Translations under genes and position numbers: made by a program | Shown: positions 32,306-44,880 of the stretch, piece by piece | Numbering within the stretch: position 1 is the first letter of the stretch | How the letters are laid out: each line of letters opens with the position of its first letter | The notes under the pieces: generated by a model | Told to the model about the DNA's origin: nothing | Database searches by the model: none | Seen by the model: only the letters and a program-made list of their open reading frames with translations | NCBI GenBank assembly: GCA_002633005.1 | Contig: NMRA01000651.1 | Location: 56,096-120,095 of the forward strand | Length of the DNA: 64,000 nt | Reading direction: 5' to 3' | Source: Phoronis australis | Lineage: Eukaryota; Phoronida; Phoronidae

Positions 32306-32465
32306 TGTAAACTCACGGGTTAACACCCTGGGCGCTTAAATTGGTAAACCTTGTGACAGGGGGGAGGTGAGTGATTACCCAATCAGTGGGCACTTAAACT
32401 AAAAAACTGTCAAAAGGTCGGGTGTGGACGATTACCCAAGCAGTGGGCGCTTTCGTCCAAGTTTT
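32306..32465 (+). repeat. Fragment of family G TIR element
   Basis: ACGGGTTAACACCCTGGGCG then CTTAAATTGG, followed by AGCAGTGGGCGCTTT, match the left end of the element at 48456 (TTCGGGTTAACGCCCTGGGC). Confidence 0.65.
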
Positions 32466-32469
32466 AACC

Positions 32470-33520
32470 GAATTGGGCATCTCGTGCAGTGTTCATTCGA
32501 GCACGGAACTAGTAAGTTTGGTCAAGAAGTGGGACCCGACAACCACAACATTTGTCACGGCTCAAACAGAAACAGGATTTCGACTTTGAAAGGGTGATTT
32601 CTCGAGAATGTTTCTAAAAACTCTGGATTTTTTAAAGATATTAGCACACAGCAAAATGTCATACCACAGAGCTTTATGAAACTCTACTGGCAGTCTACTT
32701 ACTGTATCAGCAAGTACTATTTCAGGTCAGTGAACGGGACTACATTTCGTTTCCAGTGCCATTGTATTGTTAGTGTTGTTCGTATGACTACTCAAATCTG
32801 GGTTTACCCAGGAAACAAATCTATCAAAATCACGTGCTCTATGCGTGCCATTACATCAAGAGGGGAGTTGATTGATTGGTCAATTCAAATTTGGGTAGAC
32901 CCAGGAGAAAAGTCTAGCAAAATCAACTGCTCCGTCTGAAAATACATGTCGATGTTTCGAAGTTTTACCTCTTCTAGCCAAACACTCTAAAAACTTGATC
33001 CGCTGAACTCGAAAACGCATCGGAAAGGATGCCTGATACGAAAAAATTTAGACTAGCTAATTCTAAAATTTGTCACCTAGAAACCCAAAGTTAAAACTAT
33101 ATTTCGCCCTATTTAATTGGCTAAGAATTTTAAGGCCTTTTGTGTTCTATTACCAACAAGAACAACAGCGACTCACAAAGATGCTTCAGGGTCAGCCAAT
33201 CCTAAAAGTGTAGATTCAAAAATGACACATGTGACTTGAGTTGTCGCCTCATTGTATAGTAATTTAAGATTGGATGAGAATGGTGGTGTTTTCAAACCCT
33301 ATAGCAGTTTGGTTAAGAATTCTGAACATTGACATCTAAACAGTCCAGAAATATACCTTTAATTTACATTATTCTCTAATTCTGGGCAGTTTTATTATGT
33401 GGTATAAGCCTTTTTGAATGTTGGTGCACATGATCAAGTATTAATAGTATTTTCTATCAAAAGCAATATTGATTATTGTTTTGTTGACAGCTCGATTTTC
33501 AATCAAATGTGAACTGTTTT
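32470..33520. other. Unassigned region with a short internal duplication
   Basis: CAAATCTGGGTTTACCCAGG at 32795 and CAAATTTGGGTAGACCCAGG at 32885 are a local repeat about 90 bp apart, each a small palindrome (TGGGTTTACCCA). No gene seen. Confidence 0.4.
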
Positions 33521-33625
33521 ATGGAGCTCCCCATATCTGTTGTATACAGCTCCCCATATCTGTTGTATACAGCTCCCCATATCTGTTGTATACAGCTCCC
33601 CATATCTGTTGTATACAGCTCCTTA
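33521..33625. repeat. 23-bp tandem repeat
   Basis: About 4.5 copies of AGCTCCCCATATCTGTTGTA then TAC. Confidence 0.95.
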
Positions 33626-35565
33626 TATCTGCATGTTTCTCTCACTTGCGATTAGACTTGGTTAAGCTTGAGCTGTACCTCATTTGTCTGCAAAATAACT
33701 TTTTGCAAAAGCCTATCACTATGGCAACATGCAGTGGGTAACTGCTCTGCCAATAGTGAGATGAGATGATTTATCATAGCATGTTTTCAGTCACAAACTG
33801 TTTGAGAAGGCCGGGTGGCTCTTTTAATATGCAGTATTCCACAAGGCGGCGTTGTTGTGAAGAAATCTCTCGGGATTACATATGTTACAGACACAGAAAC
33901 ACTCGCTATTCTAAATTACTGAAATATGTTGGTAAATATCATTCCATGAAATCTGGTAGGGTAAATGGTACTTCATTCGGTAGCATAACTATGGGTTACA
34001 TTTTGATGTGGAAAGTTTTGTCCCAAACCGGGTCTACCAGTTTTTAGCTCTCTCCAAGTCATATTTTCCAGTGAATTCTTACAGCAAACATTTGTACCTA
34101 ACCCACCTGGGCTATCCTGTCACTTTTGGTTCAGATGCAACATGATCAATTATCATTTCTAAAATCTATTTATCCACCAACCTGCGGCACATTGTTTTGA
34201 TCAGTCATTTCCAATCCTATCGTCAGGTGCTTTAGCAGCAGTGGGGTTGCTCTTAGAAGAGAGAGCTTGGGTCGTGTGGTATGGTAGACTTCTTTGCCAG
34301 ACAGTGATGAGCACTTTTTCTCATATTTTTGATTGTCCTTAGTTCAAGCTGAGCTGTAGGCCAGAGGTGGGTGTTTAGAGATCAATAGAGTCTGTGTAGT
34401 TTTAGGAAATCACCAGTCATCTGTATTCAAAATATTGATTACATTTACGCTTACATGCTGTCTTTGCAAATTTAAAAAGTGGTCAAATAGTAACCTTTGT
34501 GCAGGTTATAATCTGTTTTCAGTCTCTAATAAAACCATTGATCTTTTACTTTATTAGAATGAGAACAGTCAACACCATCTCCATTTGACCTCTTTCTTAC
34601 ATGGTCATTGACCAGCCTTGGCACAACATTGTGAAAAGTCTGCAAATTATTTGCTTACCTTTGTTGTAAAGGAAATAGTTCCCCATAGAGAATACTGGTA
34701 TCATTACACTCAGCAGTAGTGGCAGATAATCTCCTGATGCACATTAGTCTAGTTAACACTTGGTAATCAAGCGTTGTTCTTCTTAATCATTTTTTAATTA
34801 AAATCCGAGTCAAGCCTAAAACTCCTTTCTTTTTGTTTCCTTTCATTCAGCCTTTTTTCATTCAAAATCATCGGAGTTTGCATCTGGAAGCCTCTTCTGA
34901 AATATTTGAACCTTGAATAATTTGTGGAAATATAAGTAGGTGGTGTTTTGTTATTGATTGATCTGTTTGTCTTGTTCTCCATTGGTTGACTGTGGTTGAA
35001 ATGCTGTTGTACTACTAGTATAGGTCATGTGACTAAATGGATTAATGCTGATACTACAATGGTTTTCAAAAATGTTGACGAGTTTTGAGTTTGCCTTGTT
35101 TAGTCAAAGTTATGGCAAAAACTCTGTAGGTAAACAGATGAAACGTTTGTCTAGCTTTGTCAAAATTAGGATGAAACCTCACCCAGCTGAAAGGCATTTC
35201 AAAATAATTCCAGTTACATGGCCATTTATAATGATACATTTGATATTGATTCAGCTTTGACTACCATCTGGTATCAAAATTTTAACATTTCCTTCATAAA
35301 AGTATCCATTTTGCTGTACATATTCTGAATTATTGCTGCTTGACTGGTGGGAACACATTCAAATCTAGTTTTAACAAGACATACACAATATGTCTCACTC
35401 TTGAGGGTGTTTCCAAGTTTATTGGAAATGTTAAAGGGATTACTCCTCACCCACATGTTTGAGTCAATGCCTACCCATAAAATTTGTGAACTTTCAGTTT
35501 TAAATACCCATACTCGATTTAGCACTCTTCCCCAATCAACACGATCATGACCTATTGCGTGAAAG
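33626..35565. other. Unassigned region
   Basis: 1.9 kb, no recognised gene, RNA or repeat. Confidence 0.3.
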
Positions 35566-35655
35566 TGCCTGTGTTTGTGTTTGCGTGAAAGTGTGTTTGT
35601 GTTTGCGTTAAAATGTGTTTGTGTTTGCGTGAAAGTGTGTTTGTGTACTCGTGTT
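35566..35655. repeat. 22-bp tandem repeat
   Basis: About four copies of GCGTGAAAGTGTGTTTGTGT then TT. Confidence 0.9.
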
Positions 35656-36129
35656 TCTCATGAATTTTAGCTTCAAAACCATCCCAAAATGTTCTAGTTT
35701 TGACAGTTCTTTGCCACTAATTTCTTTGTTTTATTTGTTTGTGGGTCTGACACACATGCTTGAATTGACTGTTAAGGTAAACTGCATTTCATTTTTAAAA
35801 CACCTATGGTTAGCTTGATTGCTCATGTAGGACATTGTTGACGAGTCTATGAACTTGATCAGACATCTACAAAAACTTGATAACTCTGTAGTATGATTTC
35901 AAAAATGACTTATGGTAAAAAGTCTAGTTCAGGATGGTGAATATATGTTTATGTACCGTATTCGCCCTAATAAGCGCCAAGGCCGCTAACAAAAATTCGC
36001 TTCATAAAGGGGGCACTTATTATAGCCCAAAAGTGGTTGAAACCCAGTCTCCGAAACAGGTGAAATTGTCAGCTAGAATTCATCAAATTTACGCTCTGTG
36101 ACCCATCTGTAACCTACGACACAGTTTCT

Positions 36130-38912
36130 ACATCTGAGTCATCTGAGTGAAGGACCGACATCACTACACAAGGTACATCCCATCACTGCACACGGGACAT
36201 CCCATCACTACACAAGGTACATCCCATCACTACACAAGGGACATCCCATCACTACACAAGGGACATCCCATCACTACACAAGGTACATCCCCATAAACCC
36301 TCCATCCCCTGAAGAACTACATCCTGAAGTGTGTGGATGCTGACAGTTCGAATCAGTGGCTGATTCACTAGCCTTCTGTTTCTTATACAAAGTCTTGATT
36401 TTCTGCAAGCAGCCCACCCAACTCCTAACTCACGAAGTCATTGCAAATGATGATGTTCCGATTCCTCTTGGTCCTTCTTTACCTTCTCCCTGACCATATT
36501 CACAATTTCCAGTTTATCAGGACACAGCTTCCCTTCTGGTTTTGCTTTCCCAGCCAGCTCATCAGCACGTTCATTCCCCCTAACTCCAACATGGCCTGGG
36601 GTAAATATCCAGGTGATCTTTTTCAAAGTCACCTTTGTTAGGACCTCAGTCCATTCAGCTCTCAAAAGTCCACTTTCAATTTTGTTCAGAGTACTTTGTG
36701 AATCTGTAACACATGTGCTTGCCGAGTTGTTGTGACCAACTCGAGAGCCTGTGTAATTGCTTCTATCTCCATTCTCATGCTGGAAGTTGTCATATTGTAA
36801 GCTCCCTGCTGTTCCTGCACTAGTCTGCCATTTACAGTCACTGAGAAACCCCATCCAGATTGTTCCCCTCTTTTAACAGATCCATCCATGTAAACAACTA
36901 CATCTCCATGCCAAGAGTTGTCTTCAATAAGTTGTTTTATTTCAGCATCTGTCGTCCCCTGCGCCCACTCTCTACATTCTCTGCTCAACGTGATCACCAC
37001 CTTTCCAAAATCTGCCTGTTGTTTCTCATTCATCTGAATCCACTCTTCTCCCCGGCGTATAGTTTCCAGTGCACAGACATCTTTGATGGTGTCTTCTGCC
37101 TGAGTCATCCAAGAAGCTCCTCGTTTCATGCGGTTGCCCTTGGTTGTTCTGATGGATGCATGAAGTGAATGTTGCTTATCAGCTGTTACTCTTAAGTATG
37201 CTGTGACCCGAGTCCATAATCAATGACTCCCAGAACCAGTTGTTGATACTGTAGTAGCAGTAATCTCTGTTCCATTCCTGCAGCTGCCATGACCTTGACT
37301 GCATTCAGTCCCTTCTTTGCCCTTACAACAACCACATCAATGTGCTCCCTGAAGGAAAGACACCGATCAAAATCTATTCCCAGATATCGCATCCTCTGAC
37401 ATCTTTGAATATTCTTTTCATCAACTGTGAACTCTGGGACGTTTGACTTTACTATCCGATTTTTTAAAGAGCACCACAGGACTGCAGCCTTTTGAGGATT
37501 GATCACCGCACATGATTCCTCACACCACTCCATAATTTTGTTCACATCTTGCTGTAATTCATCTGCCGTCTTCTGTCGATCTCATCCCTGCCTGTAGGCC
37601 AGGATGTCATCCGCAAAAGATAGTACTCGCCCTGGTCCGTCACTTCTCATGGTTGCTATACACCTAGTGTACACGTTGAAAAGGATAGGCGATAGGGGCG
37701 AGCCTTGTGGGAGTCCAGGTCTTATCACTTGTGGGATTGAAACCCATTGACCACATCGCAACGCTACTTTTCTTTCCAACATTGCTCCTGAAATCCACCC
37801 AACAATCCATGGATTAATGTCACAATCAAGCAGAGCAAACATTAATTTTTCATAATTCACATGGTTGTACGCATCTTCCAAATCCAATACCATTGCCACG
37901 GTCTCTTCTCCTTTCTGAAACCCTTCATAAACATCATATGTGAATGTCTCAGCATTGTTCCAGGTATCCTTTCTAGGTCTGTAACTTTCTAACTCATTAG
38001 ACAAGCTATTGTTCTCGAGCTCTTCCATAAGTATTCTTGCAATGCATTTTTCTAGCCCTTTCCCATATACATTTTGTATGGTGATGATGCGGTATTCATT
38101 CAGTTCATTATGATTCTTCACAGGTTTTGGCAGTGGTTTTAAATAACAGTAACCCTTCTTCTGGTACGGTTGTGTTTTTAATGCTGTTATTATTATCATT
38201 CACAACTTTTTCCAGTTCCTCATCACTGAGCTCTTTCAAATGATTGTATTGTATCCCATCAGGCCCTGGGCTTGTGTTCTCAGTGATCTTTAACACAGAC
38301 TTTGCAAATTCTAATTTGATGACATTGTTGTACTCTTCATCCTGCCTGAGTCCCTGCAAAATTTGACGAACTTCATTTCTTGTTTCGGCATCACCCTGAT
38401 CTGTCTGTGCAACATCTAGTAAGAAAGGCTTCTCCTTTGCTTGCATCATCTCTCAAGACAGTGCTTCCATCAGAGCTCTTGATATCAGGCATTGAGTTTA
38501 CTTGGCATCTGTTATTCATTCTGTGGTGTAGCTTCCAAAATTTCTGTAGGCCCTTGTCTTGCCCAACTTCCCTCACAAACTGCTCCCATTGTTTTTTTTT
38601 GCTTCTTTAGCGATCTTCTTAAAATCCTCGCATTTCGTATTCTTTATTTCAGCAGCCTCCAGGACGACGTGCTGTTCAACTGCATTGTCCTTACGTAATT
38701 TTTGCCATTTTTTAACTGCTTGTCTTTTGCATTTCCATGCCTCATCACACTCATTATTCCACTATGGTGGTTGTGTAAACTGCTTCTTGCCAGGTTTTCG
38801 CCTAACTTTGTTTCGTAACTTTCCTAAAGGCTGTGTATCATCTTTCCCATAGAGGAAAGCTTTTCTCTGGCAACTCTTTCTCTGTGGCTTCCGAATTTCT
38901 TTTTCAACCATC
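36130..38912 (-). pseudogene. I/Nimb-like non-LTR retrotransposon with RNase H, 5'-truncated and frameshifted
   Basis: On the - strand, in order: pre-RT linker (38449-38108, NTSPGPDGIQYNHLKEL); RT (38199-37582) with LDLEDAYNHVNY (first catalytic Asp), RPGLPQGSPLSPILFNVYT and LSFADDILAYRQG (catalytic FADD); thumb (37545-37192, MRYLGIDFDRCLSFREHI); then RNase H split over two frames (37129-36686 and 36854-36438). The RNase H keeps its acidic set: VVYMDGS, RMEIEAI, VTDSQS and WIFTPGHVGVRGNERADEL. An RNase H after the RT is characteristic of the I-group LINEs. No endonuclease is visible upstream, so it is 5'-truncated. At least four frame breaks make it inactive. Confidence 0.9.
36160..36298. repeat. 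22-bp tandem repeat beside the LINE 3' end
   Basis: About six copies of ACATCCCATCACTACACAAG then GT or GG. It lies at the 3' side of the - strand LINE and may be its variable 3' tail or an unrelated array. Confidence 0.9.
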
Positions 38913-39084
38913 ACAAAATTGCAGTGCATTGCTATCAAACTTTGTTGTTAAATTACAAGCATTTTTCAGAAAATCCCAGGGAACTCTTACCAAATTTTAG
39001 AAATACACAATACTGATTGTCCTGAATTCAAGAAAGACGAATTTTGCATTGGCAGCTATTTCTCTTGATTTTATCTGCAACTTT

Positions 39085-39605
39085 GATGATACAGAGTGTA
39101 GTGTCTAATGATACAGAGTGCAGTGTCTGATGATACAGATTGTAGTGTCTGATGATACAGAGTGTACTGTCTGATGATACAGAGTGTAGTGTCTGATGAT
39201 ACAGAGTGCAGTGTCTGATGATACGGAATGCAGTGTCTGATGATACGGAGTGCAGTGTCTGATGATACGGAGTGCAGTGTCTGATGATACGGAGTGCAGT
39301 GTCTGATGATACGGAGTGCAGTGTCTGATGATACAGAGTGCAGTGTCGATACAGAGTGCAGTGTCGATACAGAGTGCAGTGTCTGATCATACAGAGTGCA
39401 GTGTCTGATGATACAGAGTGCACTGTCTGATGATTCGGAGTGCAGTGTCTGATGATACAGAGTGTAGTGTAATGATACAGAGTGTAGTGTCTGATGATGT
39501 AGAGTGTAGTGTCTGATGATACAGAGTGTAGTGTAATGATACAGAGTGTAGTGTTTGATGATGCAGAGTGTAGTGTCTGATGATGCAGAGTGTAGTGTCT
39601 GATAT
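39085..39605. repeat. 22-bp minisatellite, about 23 copies
   Basis: Units TGATGATACAGAGTGCAGTG then TC, with C/T and A/G variants and some units lacking TGATGA or TCTG. The long - strand frames here (up to 219 codons) exist only because of the repeat. Confidence 0.97.
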
Positions 39606-41280
39606 TTGAGAAAATTGTTGAATGCCAAAATGACTGATTAAAAACTAGACGATAGCTGCACAAATAAGAAAGTTCATGTTCAGTCAATGTTTCATCTATT
39701 CATCAGACATCATCAGAACCAGCATGCTACTGATTCTCTGAATAACCTGCAGAGCTCAGTGACCCTGCAACTATGTACTGACTATATTCCCTGTATCTCT
39801 CAATTTGCTTTATGGATGTTATGTTAACACCTTTTTAAGTCAAAATTCCATGTTTAACAAAGGTACATTCGTAGCAAAATAACCCCTCAGTCGACTTTAA
39901 TGAAACCGTTTTTTAACGAAAACATCTCTAGTTACTTCAAAAAATCTGTTAGGAATGTTCGTTTAGCCTTTTGGTTTGATTTCTATGACAAGTCAACTCA
40001 GAATACGTAAGGTATTTTTGTAAAAATAGAATTCGTATTCATCTTTATTACATTACACAAAAACTAGGCCTTTATATCAAAAATACTAACTGCATTTTTG
40101 AGATTGAAGAATAAATATTAAGTTTGGAAAGTTTCAGCGAAATTCACCAAGCCGTTTTCGATAACTTATGTTTCTAAGTTCAAATTAAGTTGATTTTCCG
40201 GAAGTCAAGAAAAAGGCGATTATGTGGTTGAGTCAAGGACTTTTGTTAATTATTCAGTGACAACTTGTTTTTGGTCAATAACCTATACACCCCATAGCCT
40301 TGTTCAGTATTTAACATTCACCCTGAGTGTCGTCTGAATTTGCAGTGCGTAATTAACTTAATTAGCACAAAACTTTTCGTTTTAAACAAGTCAATCTTGT
40401 CACGGGTGGAACCAGTAGGTCAAGCTAGTGCATTGTGGCTGACTTTAAAGTAGGTCAACAGTTCATTGTTAGACACACATGGCGCTATGAAAACCAACTA
40501 TGAAATGGTTACAGAAATCGGGTCGTTGGTTAAAGCACGTTGTGAGTATGAGATCAAAATGGCAAAATGTCAAATTACCCGAATTAAGGAATTTGGGTGA
40601 GGATTTATCTCTTTTCGCAACTTGATGTGTTCGTGAACACAAAGTCACAGAGGTGTGAGCCGACTTACAGCATTCATTCTCAACAGTCGTATGCATGCAG
40701 TTATACAGCTCTGAGGATCAAAGCCTACGTTTTGTCTTCTTTTTCCCCCGGCATCTTCTTATCATATGTAAACGTCGTTGACGCAATGACGACTCGGTGA
40801 ATGAAAGAACTGAGGATACATACAGAGCTGCTCTGTGCCTGATTTGATTTGAGTGACAGCCCTGTAACCTTTGACCTCAGATAAGTAGTAAATGCAGGTG
40901 TGCGGTTTCAAGGTGGTTCTGCCAAATCTTTTTTTCTTGCTACACTGTATATATTTCGTATTTGAAGTTCCCCGAGAATGAAGATAAGGTATTTTGCTAG
41001 ACTTGTGAAATATTGTAAAAATGGCCAATTTTTGTGAGTAAGTTATCCTTAATTGTAGCTTGAAATTTGGTCTTGCACTCTCCGGCAGTTACTGACAAAA
41101 GGTTTGCCAAATAATTTTGTGCACATCACTGCCTAAACTTTATTATAAAAAATTGTCTCAGTGACATGTTATTATGTTATATTCTCAGAAAAATTGCACT
41201 TTTGCTTAAGTGAAGTTTAGTAATTTTTCTGAAATAGTTGAGTGTAGCGTAAGACCAAATGTCTGACTTAAGTCACTTTT
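39606..41280. other. Unassigned spacer
   Basis: 1.7 kb AT-rich, nothing recognised on either strand. Confidence 0.3.
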
Positions 41281-41284
41281 CATG

Positions 41285-41445
41285 AAAAAGACCCCAGGAT
41301 AAGTACATAGTGACCCCAGGATAAGTACATAGTGACTCCAGGATAAGTACATAGTGACCCCAGGATAAGTACATAGTGACCCTAGGATAAGTACATAGTG
41401 ACCCCAGGATAAGTACATAGTGACCCCAGGATAAGTACATTGTTT
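41285..41445. repeat. 22-bp tandem repeat
   Basis: About seven copies of GACCCCAGGATAAGTACATA then GT. Confidence 0.96.
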
Positions 41446-42185
41446 CTGAAAGTATAGTCAGTAGAACTTGATTTTTTACTTGGTGCCATTCTGCCATTGA
41501 ATGGGTTACCTGAATGCGTTTTTCAGTAAAATTTAGCAGAAAGGTAACTTCAGGTAATTTCATTGCAAAGGAGTCGCATAAGTGGCATGACCAAATTTTT
41601 TTTGATAAAAATTTTTGAGAATGAAATCTCAAAATCAATGTTACAGGTTCCTAAACCATTGCTTTGCTTTCATTTTATACAACTTTTGTTTTTTTTTCAT
41701 AAAAATCATAAATTCTCTAAAATTACATTTTGTGACAGCCTCTCTTGCAAAAATTGATCATTTTAAAGTCAATTCCGAAGTTGTAGTGTTTTGTAGAACA
41801 GTGCACAAAGTAGTCTTATCTGAACATTTCAATTGATTCATTTCAGTCATTTCTGAAATATTTCCTCAGGTCCTACGGTACATAGCCTGATATGGGCATT
41901 TACTGGACAATTACAGTAGTGCCTTATGTTTCTTGTTTGTTGTTCTTGTTTTTGTTAATATTTTTGCTATGGTCATGTGGAGCTATTTTTTCTCTTTGAG
42001 GTATTGATTTGTGTGTTATCTTCTAAGGGTTTTCAAATAAACTTAATGTCTCAAGGAGGGTATTATATATGAAATAATCATCAGTGTTGGGGATATGTTA
42101 TGTCTTACACACCCACCATAGTCATCAATGTTTAAATGCATTAGGGAATGAGTATCGTGTGTTCTTGAGATAGCAGCATTTCAAG
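41446..42185. other. Unassigned spacer
   Basis: Nothing recognised. Confidence 0.3.
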
Positions 42186-42189
42186 AAAT

Positions 42190-42352
42190 TTATTCAAAAA
42201 CAACATGGAATATTTAAAGTAATATTTTTGTTACACTGCAGTTTTAAGCCAGATCACAACATGAATATTTAAAGTAATGTTACACTGCAGTTTTAAGCCA
42301 GATCACAACATGAATATTTAAAGTAATGTTACACTGCAGTTTTAAGCCAGAT
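42190..42352. repeat. About 50-bp tandem repeat, three copies
   Basis: Units AACATGAATATTTAAAGTAA then TGTTACACTGCAGTTTTAAG then CCAGATCAC. The first copy has a few extra bases. Confidence 0.92.
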
Positions 42353-42354
42353 CG

Positions 42355-42490
42355 CAGACCTGTGTGACGGCATCATGCGGGCACCAGTTGATTTTCAGAC
42401 GGATTTGACCATTGCAGCATTCCTTACAGACTGATTTGGTCTTAACAAGAAGCTTTTTTCACAAAACGTTTGTCGATGATAAAGAACTAA
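42355..42490 (+). repeat. Family R module
   Basis: GGGCACCAGTTGATTTTCAG then ACGGATTTGACCATTGCAGC matches the modules at 22140 and 22310. Confidence 0.5.
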
Positions 42491-42544
42491 AAGAATAGAG
42501 TTGTAGGAGAAAAATATCTGTCACAAATTTCTAATTCTGGTGTG

Positions 42545-42640
42545 TGAGATTAACTGAGTTGACAATAGACTTTTGTTCAGGCAGGAACATTTTGTGATGA
42601 CAATAGACTATTTTGTTCAGGCAGGAACATTTTGTGAATG
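42545..42640. repeat. Two-copy duplication
   Basis: GACAATAGACTTTTGTTCAG then GCAGGAACATTTTGTGA is repeated once about 41 bp later. Confidence 0.85.
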
Positions 42641-42914
42641 ATGTATATTAAATCAAGCATGTGAATCAACTTCCCAATCTTGTGTTTAATCCAGACCTAG
42701 TGATAACTTGGTGTCTTTCCGTAAGAGGAGTTATTGAGAAAGCAAGGACAGTTGTAGTGGAACTTCAGTGTACCTGAGATATTGAGAAAGCAACATCAGA
42801 CTACTAATGCTTGTTGCATACAAACATTTGGAAAAAAATGGGCACTCTTATAACTTTGCCGTTTGCAATCCCGTGCAAGCAGAGTAAATGCTCTGCATGG
42901 CTGTTGTTTCTGTT

Positions 42915-43062
42915 TCAACTGGATTACTAGTTCATGTTTACAATTGTTATTAGTTAGATATAGTAATGTTTTAGCTAAACATAACTTTAACTGGTTTACT
43001 TGTCTATGTTTACAATTGCTTTGTTAGATATAGTAATGTTTTAGCTAAACATAACTTTTTTG
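42915..43062. repeat. Two-copy tandem duplication of about 75 bp
   Basis: ATGTTTACAATTG ... GTTAGATATAGTAATGTTTT then AGCTAAACATAACTTT occurs twice in tandem with small indels. Confidence 0.9.
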
Positions 43063-44580
43063 AGTCCTCTTGATAAAACTGTTTCCTCTTCAGCTTGCCA
43101 CATACAATTAGTATTGATTTTGTCAAGTGCTTGTCTTTGATCAGTTTTGTCATTTGCATTAGGAAGTAAGCATTTTGATCACTTCTTTCTGACCTCGGTA
43201 CAGAACAACATCTCAAGGATATTAGTTACCTTTGATGCCAGGCTTGCTCCATTCCTGGATAACAAAGTAAGGTGAACAATTGAAGTCTTTTAAAGTCATT
43301 GATTAAAGTCGTCATTAACTCAAATGAGTTGTTCAATGCATGCTTCTGCTCCGACTCAAAGGACTTGAGAGATTGGTTTGTGTAAACCAAGTACAGTAGA
43401 GTCATGTTTGCATTCAATATTGTTGCTTACTTCAAGACAAATGGCTTTTGAAATAGTTTTAAATTAAATTGGCTCTTCAAGTAACAAGAAACATTGAGTT
43501 TTTATGTGGGATATTTTATTTCATGAAGCTGTAATTCTTAATTTGAATTTTTAGGCGTGGTTGGTATGGTGGTTATAGTTTACCATTGAAATGCTACATG
43601 GTTCAGGTGGACTCTGCTTAGAAATTGAGACTAACAAGGTTTTGTCTGTGCAAGAGACTGCTGCCTAATGTTGCATAGACAGTAAACACGCCTCTTAAGT
43701 TATTTATAGGTTTTAAATAGTTAGACTTCACTCCCAGTCTCAATTTGCCATGATTAAACTATGTTAAATGAACTAACTGCTCCATACTGAAGGTCTACAA
43801 TGGGACAGGCTCAATTCACACGATGCAGGGTATGGGGGGGGGGGGNTTTGGGTAATGAAACTCATGCAAAGTTGTTAATTCGAGACAAAATAAGTGAAGT
43901 CTCCTGTGCACAAGTCTTTATCTGCTCTTGATACAAAGACACAACAAAGGAAAGCAGTGGTAGTGTCCCATAGGTGATAACCATGGAATGCATTTACGCC
44001 TGGCCTGCCGCAAGGATCTCGCAAATTAAACAACACCTTGCTACTTCCATTTGACATCATGGCTTGGCACACGATATGACAGACAAAGAATATTTAATTT
44101 TGTCAAATTTTACACTATTGTTAGCTTGGTTCATACTGCGCAAACTTTATAAAACAGTATTTGGTCTAATTTCCTTTTTTTGTAACATAGTAAACTACCT
44201 TAGTTTGGAAAATAGGAAAATGATAATTCAGGCATTCATTTTTATTTGAGTTATCGTAACACAGAGTCATTTGGGTGGATTAATGAGAAACTAAAAATAA
44301 AGTTATTTGTTCTTCATTATAACAAGTAATCAATTTCAAATTCACATTTTTTCAATAATAAGCCTATTTTTTTTAAATGTTATTTTATTCATCACAGCTG
44401 ATTGAACTTTGTAGATTAATACTTACCTCTCAATGTGACTATATAATTACATCCTGAGTACTTCTAATAATAAATTGCCCTATAATTGAAAAGCTTAATT
44501 GATCATGTACAATTAATGAACATTTAGTTCAAAATAACCAGCCCGTGTTTTTGTTCATTACTGCATTAGTGAAGCTTGAA
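43063..44580. other. Unassigned region with one ambiguous base
   Basis: No gene recognised. A run of G (about 43834-43845) is followed by a single N at 43846, so local sequence is unreliable. Confidence 0.35.
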
Positions 44581-44584
44581 TATA

Positions 44585-44695
44585 GGCCTGATGTCTGGGG
44601 GTAGACGCTTAACCAGAAGTGCGCGCTTAAATTGGAAATTTCAAAAAATTGAGTTTGGTCACTTTAACAAATATGGGCGCTTCACCTGAGCCAGA
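44585..44695 (+). repeat. Degenerate fragment of family G TIR element
   Basis: GGTAGACGCTTAACCAGAAG, GTGCGCGCTTAAATTGGAAA and ATGGGCGCTTCACCTGAGCC resemble the GGGCGCTTAACCGAG repeats near the ends of the element at 48456-50864. Confidence 0.45.
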
Positions 44696-44784
44696 CTGTC
44701 ACCCTGGTCACCGATAACTTTCCATATTAAAATCCACAGGCTCGAAATTCAAAGAATTTGTCATGTGGCTATTTACCAACATGA

Positions 44785-44880
44785 ATTTGAATGATTGTCT
44801 CTAGTCATCACCTTTACTTGAATGATTGTCTCTAGCCATCACCTTTACTTGAATGAATGCCTCTGAGCCATCACATATAT
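44785..44880. repeat. 30-bp tandem repeat, three copies
   Basis: Units TTGAATGATTGTCTCTAGCC then ATCACCTTTAC; the third copy is diverged. Confidence 0.85.

Larger units (their letters stand above)
35955..38990. mobile_element. Inner TIR element, copy C, split by an I/Nimb-like LINE
   Basis: 35955-36130 (TACCGTATTCGCCCTAATAA, GTTGAAACCCAGTCTCCGAA, CATCTGTAACCTACGAC) matches the start of the element at 45705. The continuation expected next, GTGCATTGCTATCAAACTTT then GTTGTTAAATTAC, is found 2.8 kb later at 38930-38960. The intervening LINE therefore inserted into this copy. Homology fades after about 38990, so the right end is lost. Confidence 0.75.

Noticed and set aside
39028-39687. 219- and 185-codon - strand frames rich in HTLYHQ
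   Set aside because: 22-bp minisatellite, which stays open in more than one frame.
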